Source of the DNA: Theristus sp. LFF4_11
Lineage: Eukaryota > Nematoda > Chromadorea > Monhysterida > Xyalidae
Length of the DNA stretch: 64,000 nt
NCBI GenBank assembly: GCA_030248135.1
Contig: JASANC010003710.1
Location: forward strand, 104,311-168,310
Direction: 5' to 3'
A program made the translations under genes and the position numbers. Positions 1 to 13,700 of this stretch are shown here, one piece after another. The notes under the pieces are model-generated. The model was not told where the DNA came from. It ran no database searches and worked only from the letters and a program-made list of their open reading frames with translations. Position 1 is the stretch's first letter, and every line of letters begins with the position of its first letter.

Positions 1-268
1 CATTTTTTTCAAAAATTTTTTGAACTGGTTTCATGACTAGAGTTTCAGAACAAAACTTTTTAAAATGAAGGAGAAAATCAGTCATAAAATTTTGCACCCC
101 CTTCCCTCCTGTGGTTGTATACAGAACAAAGTCATTAATTATGGTTGGCACTGTACCCGCTGATTGGTCACGTTTTTTGCTGTGCCATGTTGACCGTATT
201 CTTAGTTCTACCATTTGGTTCACAAATTAACAGTCAGCTGATTGGCTACATTTGAATTTTGTCCACAG

Positions 269-425
269 ATTGGTCAAACCAGCTTGATCCAGACAATCTC
301 CTTGCCATATTCAAATGCCATAATGGTCAAATTGCACGTGGTATACAGATTGACTGTGGAATGAACATATCTACGTTTGTACCAATGAACTGCATACTGG
401 TCTTGAATATTACGCAAAAAACAAA
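269..425 (+). other. Candidate plus-strand exon, unidentified
   Basis: An open reading frame bounded by a good acceptor (gtccacag) and a good donor (gtatgt) encodes a Cys-containing, soluble-looking peptide with CHNGQIARGIQIDC and a possible N-glycosylation site. It lies beyond the point where cassette A of the minus-strand array breaks off. No homology recognised; it may be an exon of another gene to the left or chance. Confidence 0.25.
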
Positions 426-676
426 GTATGTGGTAAAACTAGCTTTTGAACATAAACTAGACACATAAAACGCAATTTCATGCAATTATGTCGATGCATA
501 ATACAAGTCATAAAAATACAAATGATCGTTATATGCACACTTCGTATCATGTTGCATATAACGAAAACGTCACTATTTCTGTATGCAACATGCCGAAGAC
601 ATATAATGACATAAAAAAATTGTTTCTCCTGTGTTATGCCAAAAGATTACCTTCCAGCATCTTTTCAGTGACTTAC

Positions 677-1752
677 CCGTCTGGGAATACTGTGGTATTT
701 TTATCAAGCATAGCAGTTAGAAAGTGCACATCGCTTTTAGTTAAATTAGCCAATACACCGTCTCTTATGGCACAGTCACTGACAGCAGTTTCCTCGTCTA
801 CTTGGGTTGATGAGATAAAAAACTCTTGATGTTTGTATTGGTGCCACCATCCAAAGCACTGCACTGCTGTTGCTGAAAAAATACGAGGTATTTGGACTTA
901 TGTCAATAACAGTTAATTACAATATAGACCAGAAAGCATGTGGACCATGGGTGTATAATGAGGCAACGTAGACATCGGCCACTGCATTCGACGCAATTAC
1001 CGGCTCCGCATTTATCCATGGCATGGCCCAATTAGCTCTGACCCAGTTATCAAGTGTGGCATTACCAGTGTCGTATGGAAAAAACGCTTGCGTGATTTGG
1101 AAACTTGTTGGACGACAAACAACAGTGATCTAAACGTGTTTGCTCATTAGTATTGTCGTGTTGTTTAGGCATCTTTTTCTTCCAATTTTGTTTTATAAGA
1201 CTTAAAGATACATTATTAATGTAATGGATGTTTCTGTCTAATAAACAAATGTTTTCGCAGATTCTGTATAATGAACAAATGTTATGCAATTACTCGGTAG
1301 TAATGAGATATCGCTGTGGAAACACCATTCCACACGGTGATGCGAATATGCCAATGTCTCAGTTTGTTTAACGTTCTAACGATGATGTGGAAGTTTTCGT
1401 CGTGCAAGCTTGTCATGTCAGCAAACGTTCCGTTTATACCATCTGGATCAACGTACTCATAAAAGACCCGTAGCGTATTGGGCCCTGCAATAAGGTTGCA
1501 ATCTTATTCAAGTTCTATTACCTTGTAGCTAAAGATAACATTCATACATGAAACGTATGGTTCGTCAAGAAGGATAGTGATATTTTCGTCCAAAAATGTG
1601 ACGGTATTGAGAGTGAGTGTTGGCGTTGTGTTGGCGATGTTAGAAAGATACTCGCGGGTGATGATGTAGATTGGGAACTGTACGGTTTCGTTTGTGCCCA
1701 AGGCAACAGTGTCAATTACTTGACCTTCAAATTCGATCTGCGCAGAGTTGGG
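677..1752 (-). repeat. Cassette A of the lectin/PKD array (3'-most, incomplete)
   Basis: Exons in transcription order: J 1548-1752 (205 nt), PKD-like 1294-1484 (191), RAD 946-1129 (184), lectin-a 677-872 (196). The PKD-like exon ends in YYRV before a gtaatt donor, as in cassettes B and C. The lectin-a exon has CFGWWHQYKHQEFFIS and ends FPDG before gtaagt. The expected lectin-b exon (WVNGGG...YIC), found about 60 bp further on in B and C, is absent; sequence below 677 is unrelated. The array therefore breaks here or resumes outside the window. J, RAD, lectin-a, lectin-b and K are my working names. Confidence 0.75.
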
Positions 1753-4700
1753 CTAAAATACACAAAAATTTAACTTCAAAAAAATACAACATGCAGAATG
1801 CGTTATGAGGTGTGTATAAGTATGCGAATTACAATAACGTTAACTGTAGTGATCATTCGTTACTAACCATGGTGTCATTTAAAAATATTCGTAACGGACT
1901 TTGCATCAGATAAGAGGTTGTGAGCGAATTGTTCCAAAGCAGAGAAAAGTTTTTCTCTCTAGTCACTGTAATTGAAAGTTTTTGTTTATTAACATGCACA
2001 ATATACGTTTGGTAGTAGACACAGTTCAACAGTCAACAGATGTAACCTTGTCTCCCACATATGTAGGCGGCGAGTCCACCGGATGAAACTAGCGTTGCAT
2101 TATATTTATAGTGGTCATTAGTTAGCTGCAGTGCTTGACCTCCACCGTTAACCCAGTAACTGGTTCTAAAAATTTTTTTTTAAAGTTTGATTGTACTCAA
2201 GTTTACACAGTGCATAAAATTTCTTACCCATCAGGGAATGTTGTTGTGTTCATATCCAACAAAGCAGTTAAAAAGTGAACATCTGCATCAGTCAGATTTG
2301 CAAGTTCAGCGTCTCGTACATTGCACTCGGTTATAGCAGTTGCCTCATTGACGTGGTTGGTGCTAATAAAAAATTCGCGATGGTCGTACTGATGCCACCA
2401 GCCAATGCATTGTGCTTTCGTTGCTGCGTTGCAAATTATGGCTCACAATTTTACGTTTTTGTTGTTCATGTCGTTGCTCTTAGAATACCAAAGCGGCAAG
2501 AACAAATTTTGAACACATCTATACCATGCGCATAGAACGATGCTATGTAGACATCAGCTTCTGCATTTGATGCAATAACTGGTTGGGCATTGATCCACGG
2601 CATTCCCCAATTAGCCCTGATCCAGTGTGATGAAGAAGCATTCTGGTATGGGAAGAATGCCTGCGTAATTCGAAAATCAGCTGGCCGGCACACAATTATT
2701 ATCTGAAATAGACCAGTTTTTTTAATTCAATTTGTTACTTTATTTTTACTGAGCTAAACATGGCATAAACAGGTGTGGCAAGACGGTGTCCACCATAATC
2801 AGTAGACGCTTGGCTTTCCGAGAGTGTGAGTTGCATGCGAAGCATGCCCGTCCAACAGTATGGTGTCACACTGTCAGTGTGCAACGTATAGCTAATTGTT
2901 TGAGTGGAAACTGTTGTAGGAAGGAAAGGAACTGTAGCAAGCTCAAACCATATGTGTGCATAAAATTGCTGATTCCTAATATTTGCGTCCAAGCGTCCAC
3001 GTTAATGTATGGGCGCTTTTGTAAAAAAAGTATTTTTGGAATTACTCGGTAGTAATGTGATATCGCTGTAGAAACACCATTCCACACGGTGATGCGAATC
3101 TGCCAATGCCTCAGTTTATTTAACGGTCTGATGATTGTATGAAAGTTTTTGTCGTTTAAGCTTGTCAGGTCAGCAAACGTTCCGTTTATACCATCTGGAT
3201 CAACGAACTCATAAAAGACCCGGAGTGTATTCGGCCCTGCAGTGAGTGTGTAAACTTTTAACACCACGGTTATAATTGTTCAAGCCCAATAGTAAAAAAA
3301 TTGTTTGAAAGTTTACATGAAACGTATGGTTCGTCAAGAAGGATAGTCATATTCTCGTCCAAAAATCCCACGGTATTGAGAGTCAGTGTTGGAGTTGTGT
3401 TGATAATGTTAGAAAGATACTCGCGGGTGATGATATAGATTGGGAACTGTACTGTTTCGTTTGTGCCCAGAGTTACAGTATCAATTACTTGACCTTGAAA
3501 TTCAATCTGCGTAGAGTTGGTCTGAAATTAGCATAAATTTAATTGTAAAAACATAAATACAATATTCAGAAAGCAAGGTTAATTGTATTTATGTAATCAT
3601 TCGTTACTAACCATGGTATCATTTAAAAATATTCGAAATGGACTTTGCATCAGATAAGAAGTTGTGAGCGAATTGTTCCAAAGCAGAGAAAAGTTTTTTT
3701 CTCTGGTCACTGTAATTGAAGGTTTTTGTTTATTAACAAGCTCAATGTATCTACGTTTGATAGTAAGCACAGTTCAACAGTCAACAGATGTAACCTTGTC
3801 TCCCACATATGTAGGCAGCGAGTCCACCGAACGAAATTAGCGTTGCATTATATTTATAGTGGTCATTAGTTAGCTGCAGTGCTTGACCTCCACCGTTAAC
3901 CCAGTAACTGGTTCTAAAAGCTTTTTTTTTTAAGTTTGATTGTACTCAAGTTTACACAGTGCATAAAATTTCTTACCCATCAGGGAATGTTGTTGTGTTC
4001 ATATCCAACAAAGCAGTTAAAAAGTGAACATCTGCATCAGTCAGATTTGCAAGTTCAGCGTCTCGTACATTGCACTCGGTTATAGCAGTTGCTTCATTGA
4101 CTTGGTTGGTGCTAATAAAAAATTCGCGATGGTCGTACTGATGCCACCAGCCGATACATTGTGCTTTCGTTGCTGCGTTGCAAATTGTGGCTCACAATTT
4201 TACGTTTTTGTTGTTCGTGTTGTTGCTCTTAGAATACCAAAGCGGCAAGAACAAATTTTAAACGCATCTATACCATGCGCATAGAACGATGCTATGTAAA
4301 CATCAGCTTCTGCATTTGATGCAATAACCGGTTGGGCATTGATCCACGGCATTCCCCAATTAGCTCTGATCCAGTGTGATGAAGAAGCATTCTGGTATGG
4401 GAAGAATGCCTGCGTAATTCGAAAATCAGCTGGTCGGCACACAGTTGTTATCTGAAATAGACCCGTTTTTTTAATTCCTGTTGTTATTTTATTTTTACTG
4501 AGCTAAACATTGCAGTAACAGGTGAAGCATGACAATCCCACAAAAATACAAAAATACGTTTGGTTTTTTTGTGTGTGAAGTTGCACAAGCATACCTGTGC
4601 GACTGTATAGCGTTGCACGAGTATGGTGCAATGTCTAGGTAATAGTTTGAGTTGGAGCTGTCATAATAAAGGAAAAGAACTACAGGCGCTTTAAGCATAT

Positions 4701-7700
4701 ATGCACGTAAAATTCAGTGCACATGCAGTAGCAGCCATACGTTATTGCGAATGTCGTCTCGAAAGATGTTATGCGATCTCTTGAGATATTTACAGCAAGA
4801 TTTGTGTAATGGGCGCACTCTGAGAGAGGCAAAAAATTAACACTATTTTCGTTGCAAGAGTTGTAAAGAGTGGAGAGCTCGCGAGAATTCAATCAATCAG
4901 CAGAAGGGGTGCTATACCTTAAAAGTATAACATTGTGTGTTAATTTGGGGATATGGTTCTAAGCTGTTTCATTGTCCCGAGCTCTTCGAGACGGTATCCG
5001 CTAGCCGCAGTAACTTTTGCGTGCCACTGCACTTGTAATTGCTGTTAGCAAGCGTCCACGATAAGTGGTGGACAGTTCTATACAATTATAATAAACAAAT
5101 GTTTTTGCAATTACTCGGTAGTAATGAGATATCGCTGTGGAAACACCATTCCATACGGTGATGCGAATATGCCAATGTCTCAGTTTATTTAACATTCTAA
5201 CGATGATGTAGAAGTTTTGGTCGTTCAAGCTTGTCATGTCAGCAAACGTTCCGTTTATACCATCTGGATCAACGTACTCATAAAAGACTCGTAGCGTATT
5301 TGGCCCTGCAGTTAGTGTGTAAACTTTTAGCACCACGGTTGTAATTTCTCAATCGTAAAACATTGTTAAAAATATTACATGAAAAGTATGGTTTGTCAAG
5401 AAGGAGCGGCTAAAAGCTGTGTTAAGCTCTATTATACAGGGTGTTCCATACGCAGTAATAATAACTTTTAACTTTTGTAGTTCACTAATCATTAGAGCAT
5501 TTTAATTAAAATTTTAACCAGTTATTTAGCAAAGTTCAAAGCTTAAAACTGGAAAACAACAAGTTCGTACATTGATGAATGTTTTGCTTTTAATGTTCAT
5601 GCTTTTAGTTTATAAAACGCGTGACACAAAAAGACGCAAGAGCATGTTGTTTCAATTGCACCGTTTGAGCGACAAACTGAAATTCTAGCATGAAAATTCA
5701 TGTTTTGAAATTGCTGTTGACAGAGAAGAAAACGTTAGCATGATTTTTTTCACGCGTTCCTTTATCTATAAAGTTGATATGAGCATAAAATTTGAGCTCA
5801 ATGGGAAAATATATAAGTGTGTTGCCGTTTAACTAGGTATAATTCATCAGTTTGTATTTTTTTTTGACAAAATTGACACAAATTTTGAAACAAACGTTCA
5901 CATGCTGTTAACTAAATTTTCATCCAAAGGATTCATCAGTTGGCAGGCTGGAACGCAAGAAATTTGCTTTTTACTGCTTTTCTCTACTCAGACCCAACAA
6001 GCAAAAATACAGTTTTTCGGTTTTTTAATAGCAGCGGTAAAACCATTTTTGTTTGAAAATTGCAGCAAATCTAAATTTCACTTTCTAAAATAATTGGTTA
6101 AAATTATTTTAACTACTTAAATTTAATTAAGTTACTTGAACGGCTGGCGAGTTACAACGCTCCAAATTTGGTATCACCACTTATGGGTCACCCTGCATTA
6201 CAGTAAAAAACAACGAAAACATACATGAAACATATGGTTCATCAAGAAGAATAGTGATATTCTCGTCCAAAAACGCAACGGTATTGAGAGTGAGTGTTGG
6301 TGTTGTGTTAGCAATATTAGACAGATACTCGCGAGTGACGATGTATATTGGGAACTGAATCGTTTCATTTGTTCCAAGAGTAACTGTGTCAATCAGTTGA
6401 CCCTCATACTGCACTTGTAATGCATCTGGCTAAAATCAAAACGTTATTAAACAAAATGCTGCCAGGGCGAATTTTTTATTGAAAAAAAGTTTTTTGGCAG
6501 AACAGCCGGTACCTGAGTATCGTTTAGAAATATGCGCAATGGACTTTCCATTAAATATGAAGTGGATAGAGAGTTATTCCAAGTAAGTGATAAATTCTTT
6601 ACTGGTGACACTAAAACAACATATATTATTGATGTTTACCTGATTACTATACTATGAACACTCGTTTTAAAATTGTTGATCATTGAACAAAACACTTACA
6701 CTGCCTCTCGCAAATGTAACTTGCATTACCAAAAGTTGGCGACACCACAATAGCGTTGTATTTATAAACATCATTCGTCAACTGTATGGTTTGTCCACCA
6801 CCAGCAACCCAAACGTTTGTTCTGCATTGGGACAACTTTTCAGTGTCACTTTCTTGATATGCAAAAATACGTAATTGAAGAAATACCCATCAACAAAGTA
6901 AGTCGTATTCATATCCAACACAGCAGTGAGGAAGTGGTCGTCTGCATCTGTCAAATTGGCTAAAACTGCATCACGTAGTTTGCATTCATCTTTCGCAGTT
7001 TCTTCGTCAACTTGAGTTGTGGAAATGAAGAATTCGCGATGTTGGTACTGATGCCACCAGCCAGTGCATTGAACTTGCAAGGCTGAAATGAATATTATTT
7101 ACGGAATAATATTTCAATTAAAAAATTGGGTGTTTTTTGCTTAATATCCAGAAGCTAATCTGACTATTCCAAGCCACTATGTTGCTTTTCTTATTCTTAT
7201 CTTGCAGTTCTCAATTTTACTGTTGTATTGAGACATATTTGTACATTCACCATGAGAATACAACGCAGCAATGTATACGTCTGCTTCGGCATTTGATGCA
7301 ATGACTGTTTGAACATTTATCCAAGGCATTGCCCAGTTAGCTCGAATCCAGTGGGCGCTTGAGGCATTTTGATAAGGAAAGAAGGTTTGGGTAATTCGAA
7401 AATCTGTTGGTCGACAGACAACGGTGACCTTAAACACAATGTTGTAATTGTACTCAAATGTTCAATTCTCAAAATACAAAATTGCAAGTAAGTAGCATGT
7501 CTACGTCAGAAAACAACCACTCACCGTGTAATATTCTGATGTTCTTGACGACACTCCGTTCCATATCACAACTCGTATATGCCAATCTCCAAGCTCGTCA
7601 AGATCGCGAATAATTGTGTGAAAGTTTGAGTCATTGTAACTTGCAAGGTCAGCAAATGTACCATTGAGACCAAAGGGATTCAAATATTGGTAATACACTC

Positions 7701-10700
7701 GAATTGTGTTTGGCCCTTAATCATATTCTAATAATTATGTATTTGCATGTGCAAGCGTAAGCGATAATGCACTTTGCAATTTCCATACAGTGCTGTATAT
7801 TGTGCAATGATAATATGTTACTTACATGTGCTGTAAGGCGGGTCAAGCAAAATTGTCACGTTTTCGTTCAGCAAGGCAACAGGGTTCAACGTCAATGTTG
7901 GTGTCACATTTAAGTAGCGCCTTGTTATAATTAAATCGCTGTATGGAAGCTGGTCGTACGTGTAATTGGACGCTTGATCAACTACTGTTACGTTGAACAT
8001 GGTTTGCGAAAAATCAGGCTAAAATAAAATTATAATGGTCGTGTCGCAAATAACTACAATAAGCCAAATGAATTATTCTCAAGCCTGTTTCAATCTATTG
8101 GTCTGAAATTTGGGAAACTGCTGGAGAAATGTTTGCCATTAATTGTGTTAAGATTTTACTTCAAAATTCAAAACACATAATGCACAGCAATGGTTTGAAG
8201 TCCAAGTTCGAAAACATCCGTTTCAATGTCAAGCAATCCGATGTAGAATGTAGAAGTTCGATGTAGAATTGCGAGTTTTTTTAGTTTTCTTTGTCTTTTT
8301 CAAATCTAATGAAAGTGTCAAAGTCGCCGGTTATTTTTTGCTTTTGTTTCTTAGGCTGAACAATTTTTTTCAAAGAAAAGTCATAAATTAGGATTGAAAA
8401 TCAAAACTTACACGAGCAGAACGAAAGTTAGTTTTATCACTTTTTTGTCACTCAACAATTCTAGCTTATTTACGGACGCAAAAACAAGCTAAAACAATTT
8501 AGAACAGCCAAAAATTGTTTTCAGCAGTTTTGGCAGAATAAATGCAGCATACTTTTTGGATTAGTAAGACCTCTGGTTTGCTTTAGATTAATGAACAAAC
8601 AAGAATTTATCCCATTTTTAACGCATGTGTTAAGTTGCCGTGCTTCTGAATTTTCATACAAAATTTTAATTCAATCAATGGCAAATATTTCTTAAACTGT
8701 GTTCCAAATTTCGTGCCAAAATATGCAACCAAACTCGAGAACGAGCTTTTTGCCCATTGTAGTTTGTTGCAACACCCAATATATGTTCAGGGTTGGACAA
8801 AAATTGCAAATTTAAAAAAATGGCGCCTATTCGTCAACATTATAAGATATTGAGCTGAAAATTGGATTTCTTATAGAATTTGTGATGCTTTCGCATGCGG
8901 AGCAATGTTTTCAGCTGAAATTATGTATATGAAAAGAACGCATCAATTCTATCAATGTTCCAAATATCAGTTCAATATGTTTTATTGTTGACGAACATCA
9001 GCCATTTTAAATGTAATTTTTGATTTCAAATCATTCAGAACGAACATGCACATCAGTCAAGTTAACATTCTGTATCGGTATGGTTTGCTGCACAATTGTT
9101 GATGACGTGTCATTGAAGGAAACGATAAATAGTCTTTCTGTGGAGCTGTTGACCGGTGTGACTGTATGTTTGAAAAAAATTAATAAAAAATAATAATTGC
9201 AAAAAGTGATTGCAAAAAGTTAAACAAGTTTGAAAAACTAACTGTGTCTTTGACAAATAAAACCTCCAAAACCAGAATCTGGTGCCGTTTCATCAGTTGC
9301 GTAGTAATGGTAGTGCCAGTTTTTTAGATGTACGCTGCCATTGCCAACCCATATGCTTGAGCTGAACGAAACTACGTGTATGTAATTCTTCTGCTAGTTG
9401 TTATTGTCGGCGAACATTTCAGCAAGAACAGTACTAATTTTTTAGCAAAACGCAAACTTGTCCGTAAAAGTATTGTTGCCAAAGTCCAAAATGGCTGTGA
9501 AGAACTCTTGGTTAGACGCATCCAGTTCTGCAAGGCTACTGTAACGGGTTTCGCAATCAGCAACTGCCGTCAGTCGATTAACATTCGGTCCATTAGAGAC
9601 AAAAAATTCACTACTGCCGTATTGGTGCCACCAACCAGTGCATTCTAGTTGCGCTAGAATTAATACACAATATGTGTACTGTACATGTACAATATCATAT
9701 GGCAATTTCAGACTGCGTATGAAGATTGAAAACAAACTAACGAGACTGATACAACGTAGCCAGATATAGTCGGAAGTACGCATTAGCAGCTATGATTTTT
9801 TCAGCTTGGATCCACGGTTGTGCCCAGTTGGCTCGTGTCCACAGCAATGCTGAATCGTTTTCATAAGGAAAAAACAGCTGCGTTATTTGAATGTCTTGAA
9901 CGCGGCACATGACCAGAACCTGAGCGTTATGAATTCTTTGGCACCATCACAGAAAAGATTCAGAGCCGAGTTTGATTGGGCGCCTACTTACAGGGACTAC
10001 TAATGACCAAATTTTTGTAACACCGTTCATTATTTCAATTTGCAACTTCCATCTTCCAAGGTGGTCAAATAGAATTGTGATTGCTGTTGTGTTCGTCGGT
10101 TGGTCGGCTGTATTCAGATCAGCAAACAATCCAGTGGTCCCGTTGGGTACCCGGTAGTGATACCGTATTCTCAGACTGTCATGCCCTGAAAAGTTAACAG
10201 TAAAAATGGTTAGTTACTGACAAGGTTAAATTGCAAAAATAGAAAAAGTTACGTAGTTGTTAGAGACAATACAACGCCCCTGAACCTACACTTACAAGCA
10301 TTGTATGGTGCATCCACTGACAACAATGTCTGCTCCATCAAAAAAGCAACTGAGTTAATAGTGAACGTCGGCACGTCTGTCAGGTTTTCTCGCGTATACA
10401 ATGTTCCATAACCGATTGTGTCATATGGCGTCCCAATCTTTGATGCATCTCTGATTACAAGCGGATGAGTTTCTTCCGATCTATTTATTTTCTTGTCGGT
10501 AAGTGTCACTTGTATTGGTGGTTGACCGTAGAATTCAGATGATTGACTATCGTTTATGGATATGGTGAAATTTCTGCCTCCAGCTAAAATAGCACATAAG
10601 AGCACATTTTTATTTTTTCCCTTTTGTTTAATGCTAATTAATGGTTTGTTGTAACCACTCAAATGATGGACAAACCGTTGCGATAGCAGATGTAATATGC

Positions 10701-13700
10701 GACGACAGTCGCTGGTCTCACGATGCTATGATTTCCAGTTTCGTCAACTGTTGTTTGAAATGCAGTCCACGCTTCAGCGCTGTTAATGAAAGGATTTTTG
10801 ACCAAAATTGTTTTTTATCCATCTTTTACATTTATCTTCTATTATCGACTAGCGCTTGACTCATGCCTACGACCCAAATTTAAAAACAGGCATTTTTGAT
10901 TAAGCTCAGAAGGGCATTACAAATCTGCAGAAAGAACAACATTGGCTTGCAAAAAAAATTTGCTTGCTTACATTTCCAAAAACAGTTGATAGAAGTTATT
11001 TTATACTAACAAAATAACTGAAAATGCTGCATCTATTATACTAAAATAATGCTTTGTCAGTGGAACTTTTTTGCAGTTTGAATTGGCGCCCATTTTTGCA
11101 ATGCCTAAGAGCAACAACCGACAAGCGAGACAATTGTAAGAATTGCAAGGACTAGACTGAAGGAGTTTTTTTAACAATCGTTCGAAAGTTACTTGCACTT
11201 TTTACAAACTTGCCTGTTTTGTTATTCCACAAACTTACAAACTTTCAAAAATTCACCTTAACTTGGTGTAAGTGGACAAAGTGATTTCTTTTCTTCACAG
11301 TTTTTAAAAGTGATACAAAAAACTTTTTTACGTGCTTTGTTTCTTAAACAATTTTCCATTATACCCGGCGTCTTTTTTATACAAATGTTATTGAGTACGA
11401 AAAAGCCATGACATAGTGTAAAATCAGACAAAAGAACGTCACAAGGCAAACGTTCAACATCACCGTCTTATAGCAAACCACATTAGAAGACACGGGTCAA
11501 CACTAGTTTTTAAGAAGTAGCTGCAAATAGTCATGCATCGACGGGTATAGCTTGCTTTGAACCTGAAGGAATATCTGTTGAAATTGAAATCTAGAGCAGC
11601 AAGTTGAAACCGCTCAAAGTCAAAAATGCATTTTGAATCCGGGTCGTTGGCACGGATCAAATGATAGTTTTAAACCATATTTGCAAGGAACCTGTTATAA
11701 ATTCTGACAGACGCGTTCCATCCAAATGTGTCTTTCAGCATTGCACTGTAAAACTGATTGTTCTGTGCTGTCGAGGTTAAGTTGGCCAATTCCGCCTTAA
11801 ATAAACAATCTTTCTACCAAAAGTTAAACGCAAGTCAATGAAGCTTGGTTTTGTCTCGTTTCTACCTGCAGCACCTCACAGGCTGCTTGTGCAGAAGCAA
11901 AATCAACTGGAGAGTTTCCGATATAATATTCATTCCCGTCATTATATGTGAACCATTCGCCAGTACATGTCGGAACTACAAAAACACAGATTGTTTAATA
12001 ACGATACATGCATGAGGCAACAAAGACGTACAAACCGCCAGTGTCGTTATATGTAGTTCGAAAATACGTTAGTGCTGGCTCGCCCACAGCGACAACAGGT
12101 GTGTTTGGTGTGTACCAACGCTGCCATCGTCCATCAACCCATTCTCCGCCGCTCATAATACTATAGTTCGCGGCAAAATAAGACGCAATCAGATAGTGCG
12201 CAGTGGCTTTGCAAACCGACAATACCTACAGTAAATGTTGAAACCGCTTCCTTGTTTTATTCTGCTACGTATTTTGCAGCTTACAACAGTTAAAATGTTA
12301 ACTGACTGTTACAGGCGCTGAAGTGATGTCAGACACAGCATTATACATAACAACATAAAACGTGTACGAGTACGCATGTTGCCAAACGGTAACAGGCATG
12401 GTACTGTTGGCCTGATCTTGTGTATTGTTGAGGGTATCATTGTACCACGCAAACATGTAGTAGTGACTATCACTCCCTAAAATGAGACCAGTTAAAAAGA
12501 GCTGCTGGAAACAGTGTTAAAACTAGCGAAAGTTTGCAATATGACAAAAAAATCTAGTAGTTCTCACAAGAGTTATCAAATGGTAGATCTACATCGACCA
12601 GAAATTTGTTGAACGTTTCGACTATCGGCCACGGAGTAGAAGTTAAGTTAGGTGATACACTTAGTCTTTCTTGAGTGTGTACAATTGCTGATCCGTTCAT
12701 CTCCCATCCTAACAAAATGGCAGTTTCGTCGCGCAATATTACTTCGAATGACAGATGACTCGGTTGTGATGGGTTCCAGCTTGCCTGCATGAACCAAACG
12801 CGTCATCACTTTGTTTGATCGATGCAAAAACACCGCAGTCTTGAACAGGGTGGTTCAAAAAACTACAAGATGAGAATTGCTAAGGTAGCTAGCTCGTCAA
12901 CCGGTAAATGGTTTCGGCGAAAATTTTAACCAAGAATCGCAGATTACTTTCTAGTTTTTGTGTTAAACTTTTATGGCAATTTGTCACTTGTAGCTCGCAA
13001 AATCAGCAATTTTGTAAAAAATCAGAAAAACCACAATTTTCAATTTATGATTTCGGGTAGATATTGTCATCATCATCCAGATTTTTTATCCGGGAGTTTG
13101 GTCATTTCATCTTCCGTTTTACTGTCGTCCACGTCACTGTGTCTGTTTTGTCGAAAACGTTTGAACTGCTCAATAAGAGCGCTTCGATTTTCAATCACAG
13201 CGGCTATGCGGTGTCGAAAATTGCAGCACTTTTTGATTGAGCAATTGATTGTTGTTGATTGTTTCGACACCGGAGCGGATCATTTTTTGAATTCGTCGAT
13301 GATCGCCGGCATCCACCAGATGTTTCAAGTGCTCCCAGAACAAAAGTCCAGAAGGTCTGGGCTTCTTGCGGGCCACTCACTTGCATCCAATTTGCCAACC
13401 CAGCGGACGTTCGTTAAACGTCCACTACCCGGAATCATAAATTAAAATTCGTGTTTTTTGTTTTTATCATTTTTAATAAAATTGCTGACTTCGCAAGCTA
13501 CAACTTTTGGATGCCTTTTTTCTACATGTAGAGCCGATTTTTATTGTGTAGTTTTGGATCGCCCTGTACTTGACTTGTAATCTTGAGAATTGTAATTGTA
13601 CCGGTTGATCAAAAAGTGTTACAGTCAACGGACTTTCACCAGTTGACAATGTGCCGCTAGAGTCGTTCACCAAAACAGAATAATTGTGTGTCGCATATTC

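Noticed and set aside
12960..13445. 161-codon plus-strand frame
   Set aside because: Antisense to the frameshifted mariner-type transposase remnant, which explains the open frame.
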